Part shown: positions 12,482 through 23,508 of the stretch, piece by piece
Numbering within the stretch: the stretch's first letter is position 1
Layout: each line of letters starts with the position of its first letter
DNA from: Aradus depressus
Lineage: Eukaryota; Arthropoda; Insecta; Hemiptera; Aradidae
NCBI GenBank assembly: GCA_963662175.1
Contig: OY759225.1
Location: forward strand, 1,364,001 to 1,428,000
Reading direction: 5' to 3'
Length of the DNA: 64,000 nt
Program-made: the position numbers and the translations under genes
The notes under the pieces: model-generated
Database searches by the model: none
Told to the model about the DNA's origin: nothing
Seen by the model: only the letters and a program-made list of their open reading frames with translations

Positions 12482-14744
12482 CTGAAACAAAAAGTTGTCC
12501 TTCAGTTGACTCCGGTGGTGAAGAAGATGGCATCCTGATGTCTGTTCCAAAAACATCGTCCATAATAATGTACTAATTAGTTTGAAATAGCTTAAAAGAT
12601 ATGATACAGAATAATAGAATTCTTGGTATGAATCAACAAAGAATTTTTTTTTGATTATTTGACCAATTTATTTGTGGTTATAAATGAAATATATATTACT
12701 TACATTTCTTTTTGTGTATTGTAACATATCTGCTTCAGTGTAATAATAAATTATAATAAACAGAAACATTTAATAAGATGCATTTCTTCAAAAAATGAAG
12801 TGCATGTTCTTCGTAAACAACTTGTTGGTGTTTAAAAAAATTCTAAAAAATGTTTGACGAATCGAAAATCTTTGTGATGGGTCAGTCCACGTTAAAATAA
12901 TTACCCATAAGCCCTCACTGCTAGGAGTCCGAGTTAGACCAAATCACTTTTGTGTGTGGTACTCATATAAAAATAAAATATATATTACTGAATGATTTCC
13001 CTCTGAATTTCTCTTAATATTGATTTTTGGAGCTTTTTTTTTAATATTGAACCAGTAGAAGTTCTTCTTCAGCTTCGACAGTATTTTGAAACCATTGTTT
13101 AAAAAAAATGCTATGCCCAAAATGTCATTAAAAAATAACGTAAATAAATACTAACAGTATCTTCCTCTTGATGCTTCATGAATATTTCGATTTAATGGCT
13201 CACTCTTCCTTGGCTTTACACTGCTGTACAATGGCGATTGTGTATTTTTCTCGCTCAGCTGAACAATTACTATAGCTAGGTTCACTTACAAAACTGTCAT
13301 GAAATTGTCGATATTACCGCTAGACAAAGGCAGCAACCTACAGAGAGCTCTCTTTTCTTACCTAATCGGGAGTATACAAGGGCATTACATCCAAATATTA
13401 ACAACAAAAAAGAATTTATCAATAGTTATTGCTAGAGACCACAGAACAGCTACACACGAACGGACGTTGTGAACTTATGGTCCTTGTAGTCGTAATTTGT
13501 ACAAAGATTGCGCTGACTCAGTAAGGACAAGAAATATAACACGGTAATGCGATAATAACGTAAGTAGTTGTTCGCCCCAAATAAACCAAACAACGCGAAT
13601 CATCATCGATGTTTTTTTAAGACGAGAAATGCTCTTCACGTCAACGTAATACATTACAGGGAGACCTTGGGTTGGTTAGGCCGACATTATGCCACCTCAC
13701 GGAGATTTAAATAACAAAAAAGTAACCCAATGAACAACATATCTCACAACACATCCTCAGAAAAGTAGACAACTCAAAAATGTTTTTGGTAGCTTAGTTG
13801 ACTGTTTCCTCGATTGAATTTCAGTTATTTTTTAGTTTCTCATACATCCGAAGGTAATCATTTCTGAGAATCAAAGTATTTTTTGGTCTCGGAATTTAAT
13901 CTTTGTTCACAACTTTGTGATTCAGGTCAAAACGAATCGTGTCAGTCTATCCGTCCAATTTTACAATATTAAAATTATGTTTAGAATGACATTCACTGCA
14001 AATCAGGCGCTAATGTGGCAACACTGCTTTCAGTCGACCTTCTTTAGTACATCGCAATTGAAATATAATTTTGAACTATATATTCATAATTATTTTAAGA
14101 GCGATTTCCATTATAAAATGAAACTCAAATTGAATGCCGTAAGCCTAATTTGTTTGGTCCTTTACGGTTAACGCTTAACTGAATAAAATACACTACTCTG
14201 TAGTCGTCTTGAAAATAATATAGAATTTCCCACCCGTTTTAATATAAATAACAAAATTATACTTAAAAAAACAACTCACCTTTCCATTAAACTCACGTAA
14301 AACATTACAAACCAATCCATAGACAACAATGGATTGAAAATAACGTAATAAAGCATTAAAAGAAACATTATTCACAATTAAAGGAACTAAAATAATCAAA
14401 ATTACTAATAATAACGATCAAATATAGGTCATTAAAATGTTTAAACACAGAATTATGGTCTATTGGCACAGTCAAATATAGACAGATCCACAGTAACTTT
14501 AGAACTGACACCAAAAACGAAATCCCCACTACTTTTCTATAAGTTGAAAAAGGAAGGCGACTAAAGATAAGTAACATAATACCTGATTTCGTCATATTTT
14601 GTCAAAAGTTCTGTTATAATCAGTGAAGTAATGTTTGATCCACCAATGTTGCCAACTAATAATAAATTAACTCCATATTGTATTGACAATGAACTGTATT
14701 GTACGTTTAGTTCATATTTAAATTCACTTTTTCATTGTTACCGG

Positions 14745-14905
14745 CCAAGATATATGTAGGTAGTTTGTGGAGGTTGTGTAATCCATCAGAAATTCAATGT
14801 TATATTTTTCAACCCCTAAATCCAAAAATAAAATAAAATAAAATCATGCTGCGTGTGTGTATGTTTATGAACAAGATAACTCGCCCACCAATATCCTGAT
14901 AAAAT
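14745..14905 (+). repeat. Dispersed repeat X fragment
   Basis: Contains ATCCATCAGAAATTCAATGT, CCCCTAAATCCAAAAATA and ATAACTCGCCCACCAATATC, blocks shared with copies near 24430-24620 and 42715-43260. Unclassified, interspersed family. Confidence 0.55.
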
Positions 14906-15168
14906 GAATATATCAACAAGAAAGTTCCTATGTGTATATTTTTAAATTCTAGAAGAAAAAATGTAATGGGGCAATTTTTTATTTTATGTTGTTTTTTTTA
15001 TGTATTTTTAGCGAGATTTTATATCGCTTTCCTGATATTTTTTTCTTTTTCAGTGTTCAAAATGAAACATTTTTCAGACCTAACTGGTAGTGCGAGCAGA
15101 GGTGAGGGGGTTCGAATACAGATGATTCACCGTTGCCTATCACATATTATTTTAAGCTATGCGATATG

Positions 15169-15643
15169 AGGGCGCCGTTCTTGCCTTCTGAGCTCAAAAT
15201 TGCGGGTTCGAAACCCGGCCAAAACTTGGGAAGGGACTTTAAGCGATGGTCCCGAGCCTGTGCGATGTCAGGTACTCATTAAAGACCCCTATGCTAGGTG
15301 AATCACCTAGATAGGCAAAATTCTAGGACTCCCATAGTAGAGTCGGGCTCATGTCCACCAGAGCGACGAAAGAGCGCTCTCTAGGCAATATGACCTCGTA
15401 GTTTTTTTTTTTTTTTTTTTTTGGCTTTATGTACGGTGCATATTAGCCATGTCAATGTGTTATATATAATTATTTAAGGCATCCATGGCCCCGGGAGGGA
15501 GTTCTATCTACGAAATAAAACTCACTCCCGGACGGGATTCGAACCCGCAAACCATGGTGAGACCATGCGACCAAAACCCTACGCTCTAGCCCGCACGGCC
15601 CCCGACCTCGTAGTTCAAGCCCAGGCATGAGTCACAATATCTT
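15169..15643 (+). mobile_element. SINE family A, interrupted by SINE B
   Basis: The tRNA-like head (GGCGCCG, then GGGTTCGAAACCC B box near 15200) is followed by the body blocks CGATGGTCCCGAGCCTG, AGGTACTCATTAAAGACCCC and GAAAGAGCGCTCT. The sequence is split after GACCTCGTAG and resumes at 15604 with GACCTCGTAGTT and the CCAGGCATGAGTCAC tail. Confidence 0.85.
15404..15603 (-). mobile_element. SINE family B, nested insertion with 12-bp TSD
   Basis: Inserted into the SINE-A copy with target duplication GACCTCGTAGTT (15392-15403 and 15604-15615). In reverse orientation it reads from a tRNA-like head (GCTAGAGCGTAGGG, then B box GGGTTCGAATCCC) through CCGGGAGTGAGTTTTATTTC, a GGCCATGGATG block and ATGGCTAATATGCACCGTAC to a poly-A tail. 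This is the most complete copy of family B here. Confidence 0.88.
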
Positions 15644-16639
15644 ATTATACGATATAACATCTCGCCCACCAAAGAAACTATCATTGCGTTTTGAAGAAGG
15701 CACAAAACATATTTTTATTATTTTTTTTGTTGGTAACATAATTATTATTCCATTTTTCTCCAATAACATAAGAAAGAAGGTTATTTTACCTCAATAATAG
15801 CTTTTTTTTAGGAGATACTCCAAATATTCAATAGAAAGCGCTGTAATCGTTTGATATTTAAAATAAAAAGTTCCCATTATTTCTTGTTTTTTTTTTTATA
15901 CGCAGCTAGTTTTTCATGAAATAAATAAAGAAATATTAGCTTCTCATGCTTTGCAATGTGTTGTCATTTATCATTTTCCCAGCACTAATATATAAAAATG
16001 AAGATTTAATAGAGCAGATTTGATGTTCTTTACTCTGAACATAAGTATGTTATTCTATAACACCATCCAAAATTCTACCAAGCATTTGATATTCCATGCA
16101 CTACGCAATCTACGATACATCACTCACTTCGAAAAAAATAATAATAAAAGAAAAAGGAGAAGGTAAATAAATGTAGGTGAAGGAAATATAAATGATAATA
16201 ATAATGAATAAATAAAAAACAATTTATTAGTTCGATAAAATCACACAAAAAAAAAAAAAATCAAATCAAAAATAACTGTAAAGGAAAGTATATTTTTCTA
16301 AGATGGGACCAAGTTAGGCTTAACATCCATTTTTTTTTTTTTTTGCCCCGTAAATATAAAATTCAATGAACGAACTAAGACAGTGAATGAAGTCGTTTCA
16401 ATCAGCGTAAGGTCTTAGTTAAAACGGCAGTAACGCCACAAAGTGCATTATAGAAGTATTGTTATCGAATTTGACATTGTGAGTACTTTGATAGAAAAAC
16501 AGAAAAGTTAAATTACCTTAAGTTTTATCAAAAGTTAAAGGATTTAAATGAGATTTGTTAAAGAAAAAAAAAGGGAATAATTTTAGACCAATGGTTATAA
16601 TCTGTATCGATATAACTTTCATTTTTATTTGTGTTCGTG

Positions 16640-16920
16640 ACTCTCGCCCGGGTTTAAACTACGTTATATCGCCCACTACCAGAGCGTTCAGGTGAACATG
16701 AGCACTACATTCTGGGAGTTCTACATATTTCCGACCCAGGTTCATTTAGATGGGCTCTCAAAGTACCTGACATCGCACAGGGACCATCCCTTTTCAGTCC
16801 ATCCTAAGGAAGGCTATCTCAAGGTTTTTTTTACCTCCCAGATAAAAACTTGAAGGGCCTCGACGGGTTTCGAACCAGCGATGTTGAGCACAGTAGGTAA
16901 GGACGCTACCTCTGTACTAT
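16640..16920 (-). mobile_element. SINE family A copy (diverged)
   Basis: Reverse-oriented copy with the CGCCCGGGTTTAAACTACG end, GAACATGAGCACTAC, GTACCTGACATCGCACAGG, CTCCCAGATAAAAA and the head GGTTTCGAACC plus GCTACCTCTGTAC. The tail repeat is absent. Confidence 0.75.
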
Positions 16921-16984
16921 GTGTTTTTTTTTTGTATTGCTAATAGTTCTGAATAAATATTTCTTATTATGTTTTTTTAATAAA

Positions 16985-17215
16985 AATTGTTGTATATATT
17001 CAGTTTCAAAAGTGGTGTTGATCTGATATTTTTTAATCGCAAGGCTGAAAACATCGAGCAGAAATTTACTGACAGACTGTTTCTGACAAACCGATAGTAA
17101 ATACACCCAATAAAATATAGAAACCATCAGTCAGTAAATTTTTGCTCGATGTTTTCAGCCTTGCGATAACAAAATATCAGATCTACACCGCTTTTGGAAC
17201 AGAAGATATACAATT
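16985..17215. repeat. Inverted repeat with about 85- to 95-bp arms
   Basis: 16985-17079 and 17128-17215 pair through TCGCAAGGCTGAAAACATCG and flanking sequence, with moderate mismatch, around a spacer of about 48 bp. A foldback repeat of unknown class; no hammerhead-like core was seen. Confidence 0.75.
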
Positions 17216-17699
17216 ATAAGTACAATAATAAACTATATATATACCTATATCAGATAACACTATTCACGTCAAGTTTTCCTTTGACAAATTTAAGGGAAAA
17301 CTATAAGTGGATAAAACATATTGGTCGTTATTTTTTAATAAAAGAAAATATGGATGATTGACTCCATTAAGTGAAGTTTATCAAAAAAACTCAGAAACTG
17401 AACATCAAAAATCTATGTGGGCATAGAGGTTTGTCAGACAAGACAGACGTATTAATACTCGTTAATAGCGTTTTGCAGATGGTCTTCGTTCCACAGAACG
17501 CTAAGAATGAATTTAATTTGATGGTTTTATTGATGATGAACGGATTAAGCCTAACCTTCAAGTCCCAAATTAATGAAAAACGGACCATAAGTTAAGACAA
17601 CAGTTAAGGATGGCAAAACCAAAAAAAAAAAAAAACAACAACATTAAACTACAGGAAATGATAAAGGTTTGTAAATGACAAAATCTTCAGTCACCATAC

Positions 17700-17863
17700 C
17701 TATCTTCAGTATGAGCGTTACGATTAATACGTCGGGCCATTCTTGGACTTCGTATTTCATTAAGGTTGAGACCTCCAGGGGTGTAGGTGAACGGTTTCTT
17801 GTCTTTCGTCATCATGGCGTTCTGAATTGCAGCAGGAGGTTCGTAATTTTTCTTAGCACCAAT
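17700..17863 (-). CDS. Exon 4: basic conserved block
   Basis: A 164-nt exon with acceptor TTTTTCAG and donor GTATGG, entering in phase 0 and leaving in phase 2. It covers about residues 102-156. It opens IGAKKNYEPPAAIQNAMM, then has the striking block PFTYTPGGLNLNEIRSPRM followed by ARRINRNA. The block is rich in conserved-looking Pro, Gly, Arg and aromatic residues within an otherwise low-complexity protein, so it is a good candidate for a functional binding motif. I recall closely similar text in insect muscle scaffold proteins (Zasp-like or CG1674-like), but cannot verify it here. Confidence 0.8.
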
Positions 17864-18235
17864 CTGAAAAACAAAACAATATTGACAATTTATTCAATTA
17901 ATTATTACAAACTTACAAATTATAACCCAACGAGGGGAGCTCCGTCAACAAAAAAATATTTCCATCCCGTTAGTTAATATTCATTTGATAGTAGTTTTTT
18001 ATACACCCAGTCTTACTGTTTTTAAATTTAATGATCTACTAGCTCTGTTACCTGCAGTTGATGGCTAGAAACCGTTAGAGTTAATATATATAAATAATAA
18101 TTTTACTTGAATATTACCAGTTAATATAGATAAACAGTAGACAGAGAGAGAGAACGATGTACAGGTTGACTGATCAGGTGAGCGAGGAGAGCCCTCACCT
18201 GCTCACTCCCCACCTACCAACATCATGTCTCCTTC

Positions 18236-18500
18236 GATACAATATATCGTCGTGTCTACTGTAAAGTATCGAACGTGAAAATCACTTTTCAGGAGGCTCA
18301 ATTAACTGATTCAAAGCTATCTATGAGATCATATCATATTCAATAATTCACAATTGTGATTTAGGGGCTTTCTAAAAGGCAACCCACTTTCGCTCCTACG
18401 CCATTGTGCTTAATGCCCTACAAGCAACCGCCAAGTGATGAAAATGAAAAACAGTTTTTTTCACATTCGATACTTTACAGTTGACATGACGATATATCCC
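18236..18500. repeat. Inverted repeat with about 40-bp arms
   Basis: GATACAATATATCGTCGTGT with CTACTGTAAAGTATCGAACG (18236-18280) pairs with TTCGATACTTTACAGTTGAC with ATGACGATATAT (18465-18500). The spacer is about 185 bp. Possibly a degraded MITE. Confidence 0.6.
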
Positions 18501-18633
18501 AAATTTAGCCAAAAGTTGTAAAGAACAAAAAATGTTGAGAATGAAAATGTCTCTCATATTGAGGCAGTACCTTTTTCACGTAGGATCAATAATAACGGAA
18601 CATTAGAGAAAAAATTAAATAACTTTTCTGTCT

Positions 18634-18896
18634 GCAAAAATATCCTCTAACCGTTTACAACAGTCTGCTACCATAGCCAAAAATATCCTCTAACCGTTTC
18701 CAACAGTCTGCTACCATAGCCAAAAATATCCTCTAACCGTTTCCAACAGTCTGCTACCATAGCCAAAAATATCCTCTAACCGTTTCCAACAGTCTGCTAC
18801 CATAGCCAAAAATATCCTCTAACCGTTTCCAACAGTCTGCTACCATAGCCAAAAATATCCTCTAACCGTTTCCAACAGTCTGCTACCATAGCCAAA
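18634..18896. repeat. 43-bp minisatellite, about 6 copies
   Basis: Six nearly identical 43-bp units containing AATATCCTCTAACCGTTTCC and AACAGTCTGCTACCATAGCC. Only the first unit differs (TTTAC for TTTCC). The high identity implies recent expansion. Confidence 0.95.
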
Positions 18897-18944
18897 ACCT
18901 CGCGAGAGTTATGTGGGAGCATACATGCAAACAAATGTGCAGGT

Positions 18945-19225
18945 CAAACAGTTGAAACCCCATCAGAAATTCGGTGTTAAATTTTAACCGGAATTTCATG
19001 TTTTCTGACCAGTTGATTTAAAAAAAAAAAACAGAGGCGGGGGGCTCAACTCAAGTCTTAATATATAATAAATGTTTTTACACAAAGTAGTTTCTACACG
19101 AAGATTCAAAAAGCCGGAATAAGATACCTTTGATTTTGAACCAAATTGGTAGATTGGTATCAGAGGGAGAGGAAAACTTAGTAAATTAATTCGCGCTGGG
19201 GAAGTATATTGCCAGGGATTCATCG
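18945..19225. repeat. Dispersed repeat X copy
   Basis: Shares CATCAGAAATTCGGTGTT, TTGAACCAAATTGG, CAGAGGGAGAGGAAAACTTA and CTGGGGAAGTATATTGCC with copies at 30230-30450, 48225-48510 and 61850-62300. Unclassified. Confidence 0.55.
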
Positions 19226-19562
19226 GCTCAGGATGACTCAGTGAAGGGTGTTCTAGGCAGTCACCATTAGACTGGCTTTCAATAATATTTCGTAATTTCG
19301 TTTTTTTTTTTGTTTTTTCACTTTTTGACGGTACACTTTCAGGAAATATGCCCATAGGATTGTATATACTGAATGTTTTTAGATGCTTTTTTGAAATAAA
19401 GTATTGAATAAAGTAATTGGAATAAAATGGGAATCATTGATTTATATTACAATCTCGACAACGGCGACAACCACTCCCAAAGTTTTTGTCAAAAAGGAAA
19501 ATACAATAAATAAAATCCAATTGAAAAGATAATAGTCAATTTTAGTTGCAAGTTCGTAAGGA

Positions 19563-19655
19563 AATGGAGCCCCTCGCAAGAACCCGTCAGGTTCGAATCC
19601 GCAATCTTGAAGAGCACAGTAGGCAAGCACGCTAGCTCTGTGCTACCGGCGCCTT
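19563..19655 (-). mobile_element. SINE family A head fragment
   Basis: Reverse copy of the tRNA-like head only: GGTTCGAATCCGCAATCTTG, then GTAGGCAAGCACGCTAGC and TGTGCTACCGGCGCC, matching B box, anticodon-like arm and A box. Confidence 0.75.
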
Positions 19656-20330
19656 CTCCTATCAACTATTACTACTGATCCAGACAAATAAGACAAAGAA
19701 GGAGTGTGTAGAGGGAGAGCGGAAACTTGCTTTATGTGATTCGAGATGGAGAAGTATAATGCGGATAATTGTGTCTGTAGCATCACCATCCAAATAGGGT
19801 GAGACCCATCTAGTGATCAAGTTATTACAGTGACTGGGATCATTTACACACCGATTAGCTAACAATGTGTACCTGACTCACTGGAAGGACCATATTGGGA
19901 AGGTATCATTTAGATATCATGGTCCTCCCATAGTTTCAGCTTGGTACATGGAGGCGTGTAAGTACAATCAGTAACAAAAATTTTCGGACAATTTATAATT
20001 TTGTTTTTCTTTTGCAGTTACACATAGTTATATGGCAAAATATTTAATTCAAGCAAAGTTTTAAATTTCGAGATCATCAATCATTTCAAAACGCCGTAAA
20101 ACAATTAATTAAACATTTACAGCTGATAGGAAATTTTGCATTAATAATTGAAGACAAGAAATTCACGTAACAAAATTTTCTGGACACCTGTTGTTTGTTT
20201 TGTAAACAAATGCGACTCTGATCATGATCTTTAATCCCTTCTCAACCAACCGCTAATACCGAACAAATAAAATGTGTTTATATCCTTCTATTACTGCATT
20301 CAGTAGTCATTTGTATTTCCTGCTGTCAAG

Positions 20331-20768
20331 ATGGGTCGAACATCTTTTGAAGTTCAACAGATAATAATTTTTAATTATGAAAAAGGATTAAGTGTCCGCA
20401 AAATCGGTGGTATGATAGGCCGAAGTAAAAGCACCGTAGCCGATGTAATTCGAAGGTATAAGCACGAGGATCGGATAGATTTGAAATCTTCCTCTGGCCG
20501 TCCAAGAGTATTAAACGACCGAGAAAGGTGTAGCGTTGTCCGGAAAATTAAAAACAAGCCCTCGAGGAGTGCACCTCAGATCGTCGCCGAGGTATACAGA
20601 GAAACGGGAAAGAAAGTTCACCCACAAAATGTTCGAAGAATTCTAAAAGAAGCAGGATATAATGGGAGAGTACCAAAAACCGTTTGTGAGTGAAAAAAAT
20701 ATAAAAAAAGATTGAGCTTCGCAAAAGAGTTCCAGAATCATTCAGAAATTTTTTGGAGTAATGTCATT
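20331..20768 (+). pseudogene. Tc1-like transposase, N-terminal part
   Basis: Starts MGRTSFEVQQIIIFNYEKG and shows the paired-type helix-turn-helix region of Tc1 transposases: LSVRKIGGMIGRSKSTVADV, the SSSGRPRVLNDRE linker and a second domain to KVHPQNVRRILKEAGYNGR. An in-frame TGA follows PKTVCE at 20691. Translation beyond it still reads KKRLSFAKEFQNHSEIFWSN, typical Tc1 text, so the stop is a lesion. Coding similarity ends near 20768, just before the expected first catalytic Asp. Confidence 0.85.
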
Positions 20769-20775
20769 CATCTGC

Positions 20776-20851
20776 GAGGTAAAATAAACTTAAGCACTCC
20801 GTCCTTCGGATGGGATGTTAAGCGATGGTCATGAGCCTGTACGATGTCAGG
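20776..20851 (+). mobile_element. SINE family A fragment inside the Tc1 element
   Basis: GAGGTAAAATAAACTTAAGC, CCGTCCTTCGGATGGGA and GAGCCTGTACGATGTCAGGT match the SINE-A body. It lies at the left edge of the foreign insert that splits the transposase. Confidence 0.75.
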
Positions 20852-21058
20852 TCAAAGCGTTTGAGCTCTCACATAAACACACGCATGCAATTGATCTCTG
20901 ATGTTCACACGATTACAAAATTTTTAGTACATATTATTATGTATACATATATTATATGTATAGGGAAGTAAACAAAAGTAAAGTAATAGTATATGTATAC
21001 ATATATTACATGGAAGTAAACGGACATGATCTGGAAACATTTATTTGTCGAAATATCG

Positions 21059-21301
21059 GAGAAAAAACGTTTAAATTAGAAAAATTGGGTACTTAGTTTC
21101 TTTAGAGGGAAGGTGGAGGGGATAGAGTAGGGGGAAGGGACGGTTTCTGCCGAGGGTCAGCGCTGCTGTCGCTCTCTTCCAACGTCATATCACAAAAATC
21201 TAGTTTTCTGACATTACATGACCTGAGATTTCTTTTTATGTTGTGAAGAGTTACAAGATACAAGAATATTTTATTATTGCGGTTTGTTCTATTGCAAGCA
21301 A
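21059..21301. repeat. 245-bp direct repeat, copy 1
   Basis: Nearly identical to 21942-22188, 883 bp downstream. Includes AACGTTTAAATTAGAAAAAT, a GAAGGGACGGTTTCTGCC block and a common end TTCTATTGCAAGCAA. The ends do not show the TG...CA of an LTR. On the minus strand an open frame (KLDFCDMTLEESDSSADPRQ) is kept in both copies. Confidence 0.9.
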
Positions 21302-21941
21302 TGTGATGTACACTACGGAACATTTTTTAAATGAATATTTTAATGAAAAGAGGTAATTTTTTTTATTATAATCTAATATCATATATATATTAGATATATA
21401 TCAAGGTGTTTGAGAAACAAAACAAGAAAACATATAAAAAACAGCTGTGAAATAGTGTTAAATGTAATGGAGTCGTGAGCTAGCTCTTAAACGGTGCACT
21501 GTGGTTTGATATGTTTTAAATAAAAATGAAGTTGAACAATTAGATGAAAGTTGACTGGGGTGGAATTAAAGTGTGAAGAGTTGACGGGGTCTGGTTTGTG
21601 TGGTAGAGGCGTCGAGAAGGTACAATTAATAATATATATTTTTCAATATGCCCAAATAAAAAAAAAAAAAAAGAAATAGTTTTTTAAGTATTAATTTAAT
21701 GTTTTTGTGCCATTGTAAATTTTTGTTTTGTTTGTTCAAATGTTAAGTTTTTTTAAAAATTTAAATATGTAAATATAGATAATAACCCAAATATTTGTCC
21801 TCTTCAAATTCTATCCTATTCATCTTCCCTGTTGTCCCAGTAGTATCATTTAAAAAACCTTTGGATTAGAAATTAATATTATTTAAAATTATTTAAAAAT
21901 TGGTATCTCTTTGTGAATCCAAGTGTAAAGTTTGTTTAATT

Positions 21942-22188
21942 GAGAAAAAACGTTTAAATTAGAAAAATTGGGTACTTAGTTTCTTTAGAGGGAAGGTGGA
22001 GGGTCAGGGGGGAGTAGGGAGAAGGGACGGTTTCTGCCGAGGGTCAGCGCTGCTGTCGCTCTCTTCCAACGTCATATCACAAAAATCTAGTTTTCTGACA
22101 TTACATGACCTGAGATTTCTTTTTATGTTGTGAAGAGTTACAAGATACAAGAATATTTTATTATTGCGGTTTGTTCTATTGCAAGCAA
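21942..22188. repeat. 245-bp direct repeat, copy 2
   Basis: Second copy, differing from the first mainly by a short insertion in the GGTGGAGGG purine run. It ends directly where transposase coding sequence resumes (about 22192), so the duplicated unit marks the right edge of the insert. Confidence 0.9.
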
Positions 22189-22191
22189 ATA

Positions 22192-22760
22192 CTTTTGAAT
22201 GTAAGTTTAATATATTTAGTCCCGACAGTCGCGACAAAATTTGGAGAAGGCGTAATGAGGAGATGAATCCAAAAAATTTAAAACCAATAGTAAAACGTGG
22301 GGGTGGCTCAGTGATGGTGTGGGGGTGTATGGCGTCTAGTGGAATTGGTGAACTGGTTTTCATTGAAACCACCATGACTGGAAAAGTTTATGCCGAATTA
22401 CTAAGGAGCAATTTGAAAAAGAGTGCTGAAAAACTTGGGATTTTACGGACTTTTCATTTTTACCAAGACAACGATCCGAAACACACCTGTGAATTGGTAC
22501 GTACTTGGCTTTTGTATAACTGCCCTAAAGTTATGAAACCCCCCCAATCGCCCGATCTCAACCCAATTGAACACGTATGGGGTGAGCTCGACAGGAAAAT
22601 TCGATTAACACCCATTGCTTCAAAAAACGAATTGAAACAAAAGTTATTAGAAGAGTGGGGTAAAATATCTCCAAATTTCACCAAAAAATTAGTTTCATCA
22701 TCAATGCCGAATCGAATGAAAGATGTTATTACACAAAAAGGGTACCCAACCAAATATTAA
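22192..22760 (+). pseudogene. Tc1-like transposase, C-terminal catalytic part
   Basis: Resumes with CKFNIFSPDSRDKIWRR and continues to stop at 22758-22760. It contains the GGGSVMVWGCMASSGIGEL motif, the second catalytic Asp in YQDNDPKH and the catalytic Glu in SPDLNPIEHVWGELDRK. The first catalytic Asp (normally in a FTDE motif just before this point) has been lost with the insertion, so no active enzyme is expected. The family normally acts by cut-and-paste at TA sites. Confidence 0.9.
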
Positions 22761-23284
22761 TTAACATTATGGTTTTTGAATTTGTGAAATCGTAAAAAAA
22801 ACATTGAATTTATTTATAGTTGTTTACATTTTTGTCCGAAAATTTTTGTTACCTACATTACATGTTATAAAATTTATTAAATTAAAATATTTATTTGTTC
22901 TAATCAAAGCTGTTTTTCCTTTATCCTAACCCACTTTTGAATTCTTATTCTTGATTGAAAAATGGCTTTAATTATGTTTTTAAATTATTTTTTATTACTT
23001 GTGCATTTAATTATTATAATTTTTTATTGAAAAATCAAACCGTCCGAACATTTTTGTTACTGACTGTATATATACACATAATGTCTTCGTTAAAATCAGT
23101 AAGTTCGCTTTATGTGAAGATTTATAAATCAATTAACAAAATGTTATTTTTGTTTTCTTATTTATTTAAAATAAGTTCAATAGATACAGGGAAAATTGCA
23201 GTTGTAGCGGATGTCTCCGGTAAATCCCCAACTATGTACTTCCCCAGTTCGATTTATCTGTAGTAAAATAATGTATAATGTTAC

Positions 23285-23355
23285 CTCGGAGGCAATTCGT
23301 ACGGCAGGTAAACTTCCAGCGGATGGTGGAGGTGGTGGTGGGGGCGGACCTCCTC
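23285..23355 (-). CDS. Exon 3: Gly-Pro8 stretch
   Basis: A 71-nt exon with acceptor TTTCAG and donor GTAACA. It enters in phase 1 and leaves in phase 0. It encodes GGGPPPPPPPPSAGSLPAVR followed by IASE. The polyproline run is a plausible profilin, EVH1 or SH3 ligand, consistent with an actin-linked protein; that is inference. It sits about 220 bp from the right end of the Tc1-like element in intron 3. Confidence 0.65.
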
Positions 23356-23508
23356 CTGAAACAATAACAAACAATCATATATAAACAAATAGTTATGTAA
23401 ACAATGACAAATAATTATAAAAACAATAGTCCACCAATTTACTAGGATAGCGAAATAATGTCAAATATAGTGACATTAGTAGGTTAGCCAGTTTGGTGTG
23501 TCTCATAC

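Larger units (their letters stand above)
12482..17699. other. Intron 4
   Basis: A 5.2-kb intron, AT-rich up to about 14700, where a fragment of a dispersed repeat begins. It then holds a SINE-A copy split by a nested SINE-B (15169-15643), a reverse SINE-A (16640-16920) and an inverted repeat (16985-17215). No internal gene is supported. Confidence 0.6.
19965..23066 (+). mobile_element. Tc1-like DNA transposon, interrupted
   Basis: Termini CAATCAGTAACAAAAATTTT (19965) and, in reverse complement from 23066, CAGTCAGTAACAAAAATGTT match and are flanked by TA (19963-19964 and 23067-23068), the Tc1/mariner target. The two transposase parts lie inside, separated by about 1.4 kb of foreign sequence. 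A second internal copy of the terminal motif (TTTGTCCGAAAATTTTTGTTAC, 22832-22853) lies 210 bp before the right end. Hence an inactive composite copy. Confidence 0.85.
17864..23284. other. Intron 3
   Basis: A 5.4-kb intron. It contains an inverted repeat (18236-18500), a 43-bp tandem array (18634-18896), a repeat X copy (18945-19225), a SINE-A head (19563-19655) and the nested Tc1-like element (19965-23066). Confidence 0.6.

Noticed and set aside
12082..12485. Plus-strand Arg/Gly-rich frames opposite exon 5
   Set aside because: Antisense of proline codons; no homology and no start context.
21059..22188. LTR retrotransposon from paired 245-bp repeats
   Set aside because: No TG...CA termini, no primer-binding site or polypurine tract, and no gag/pol; kept only as a direct repeat.
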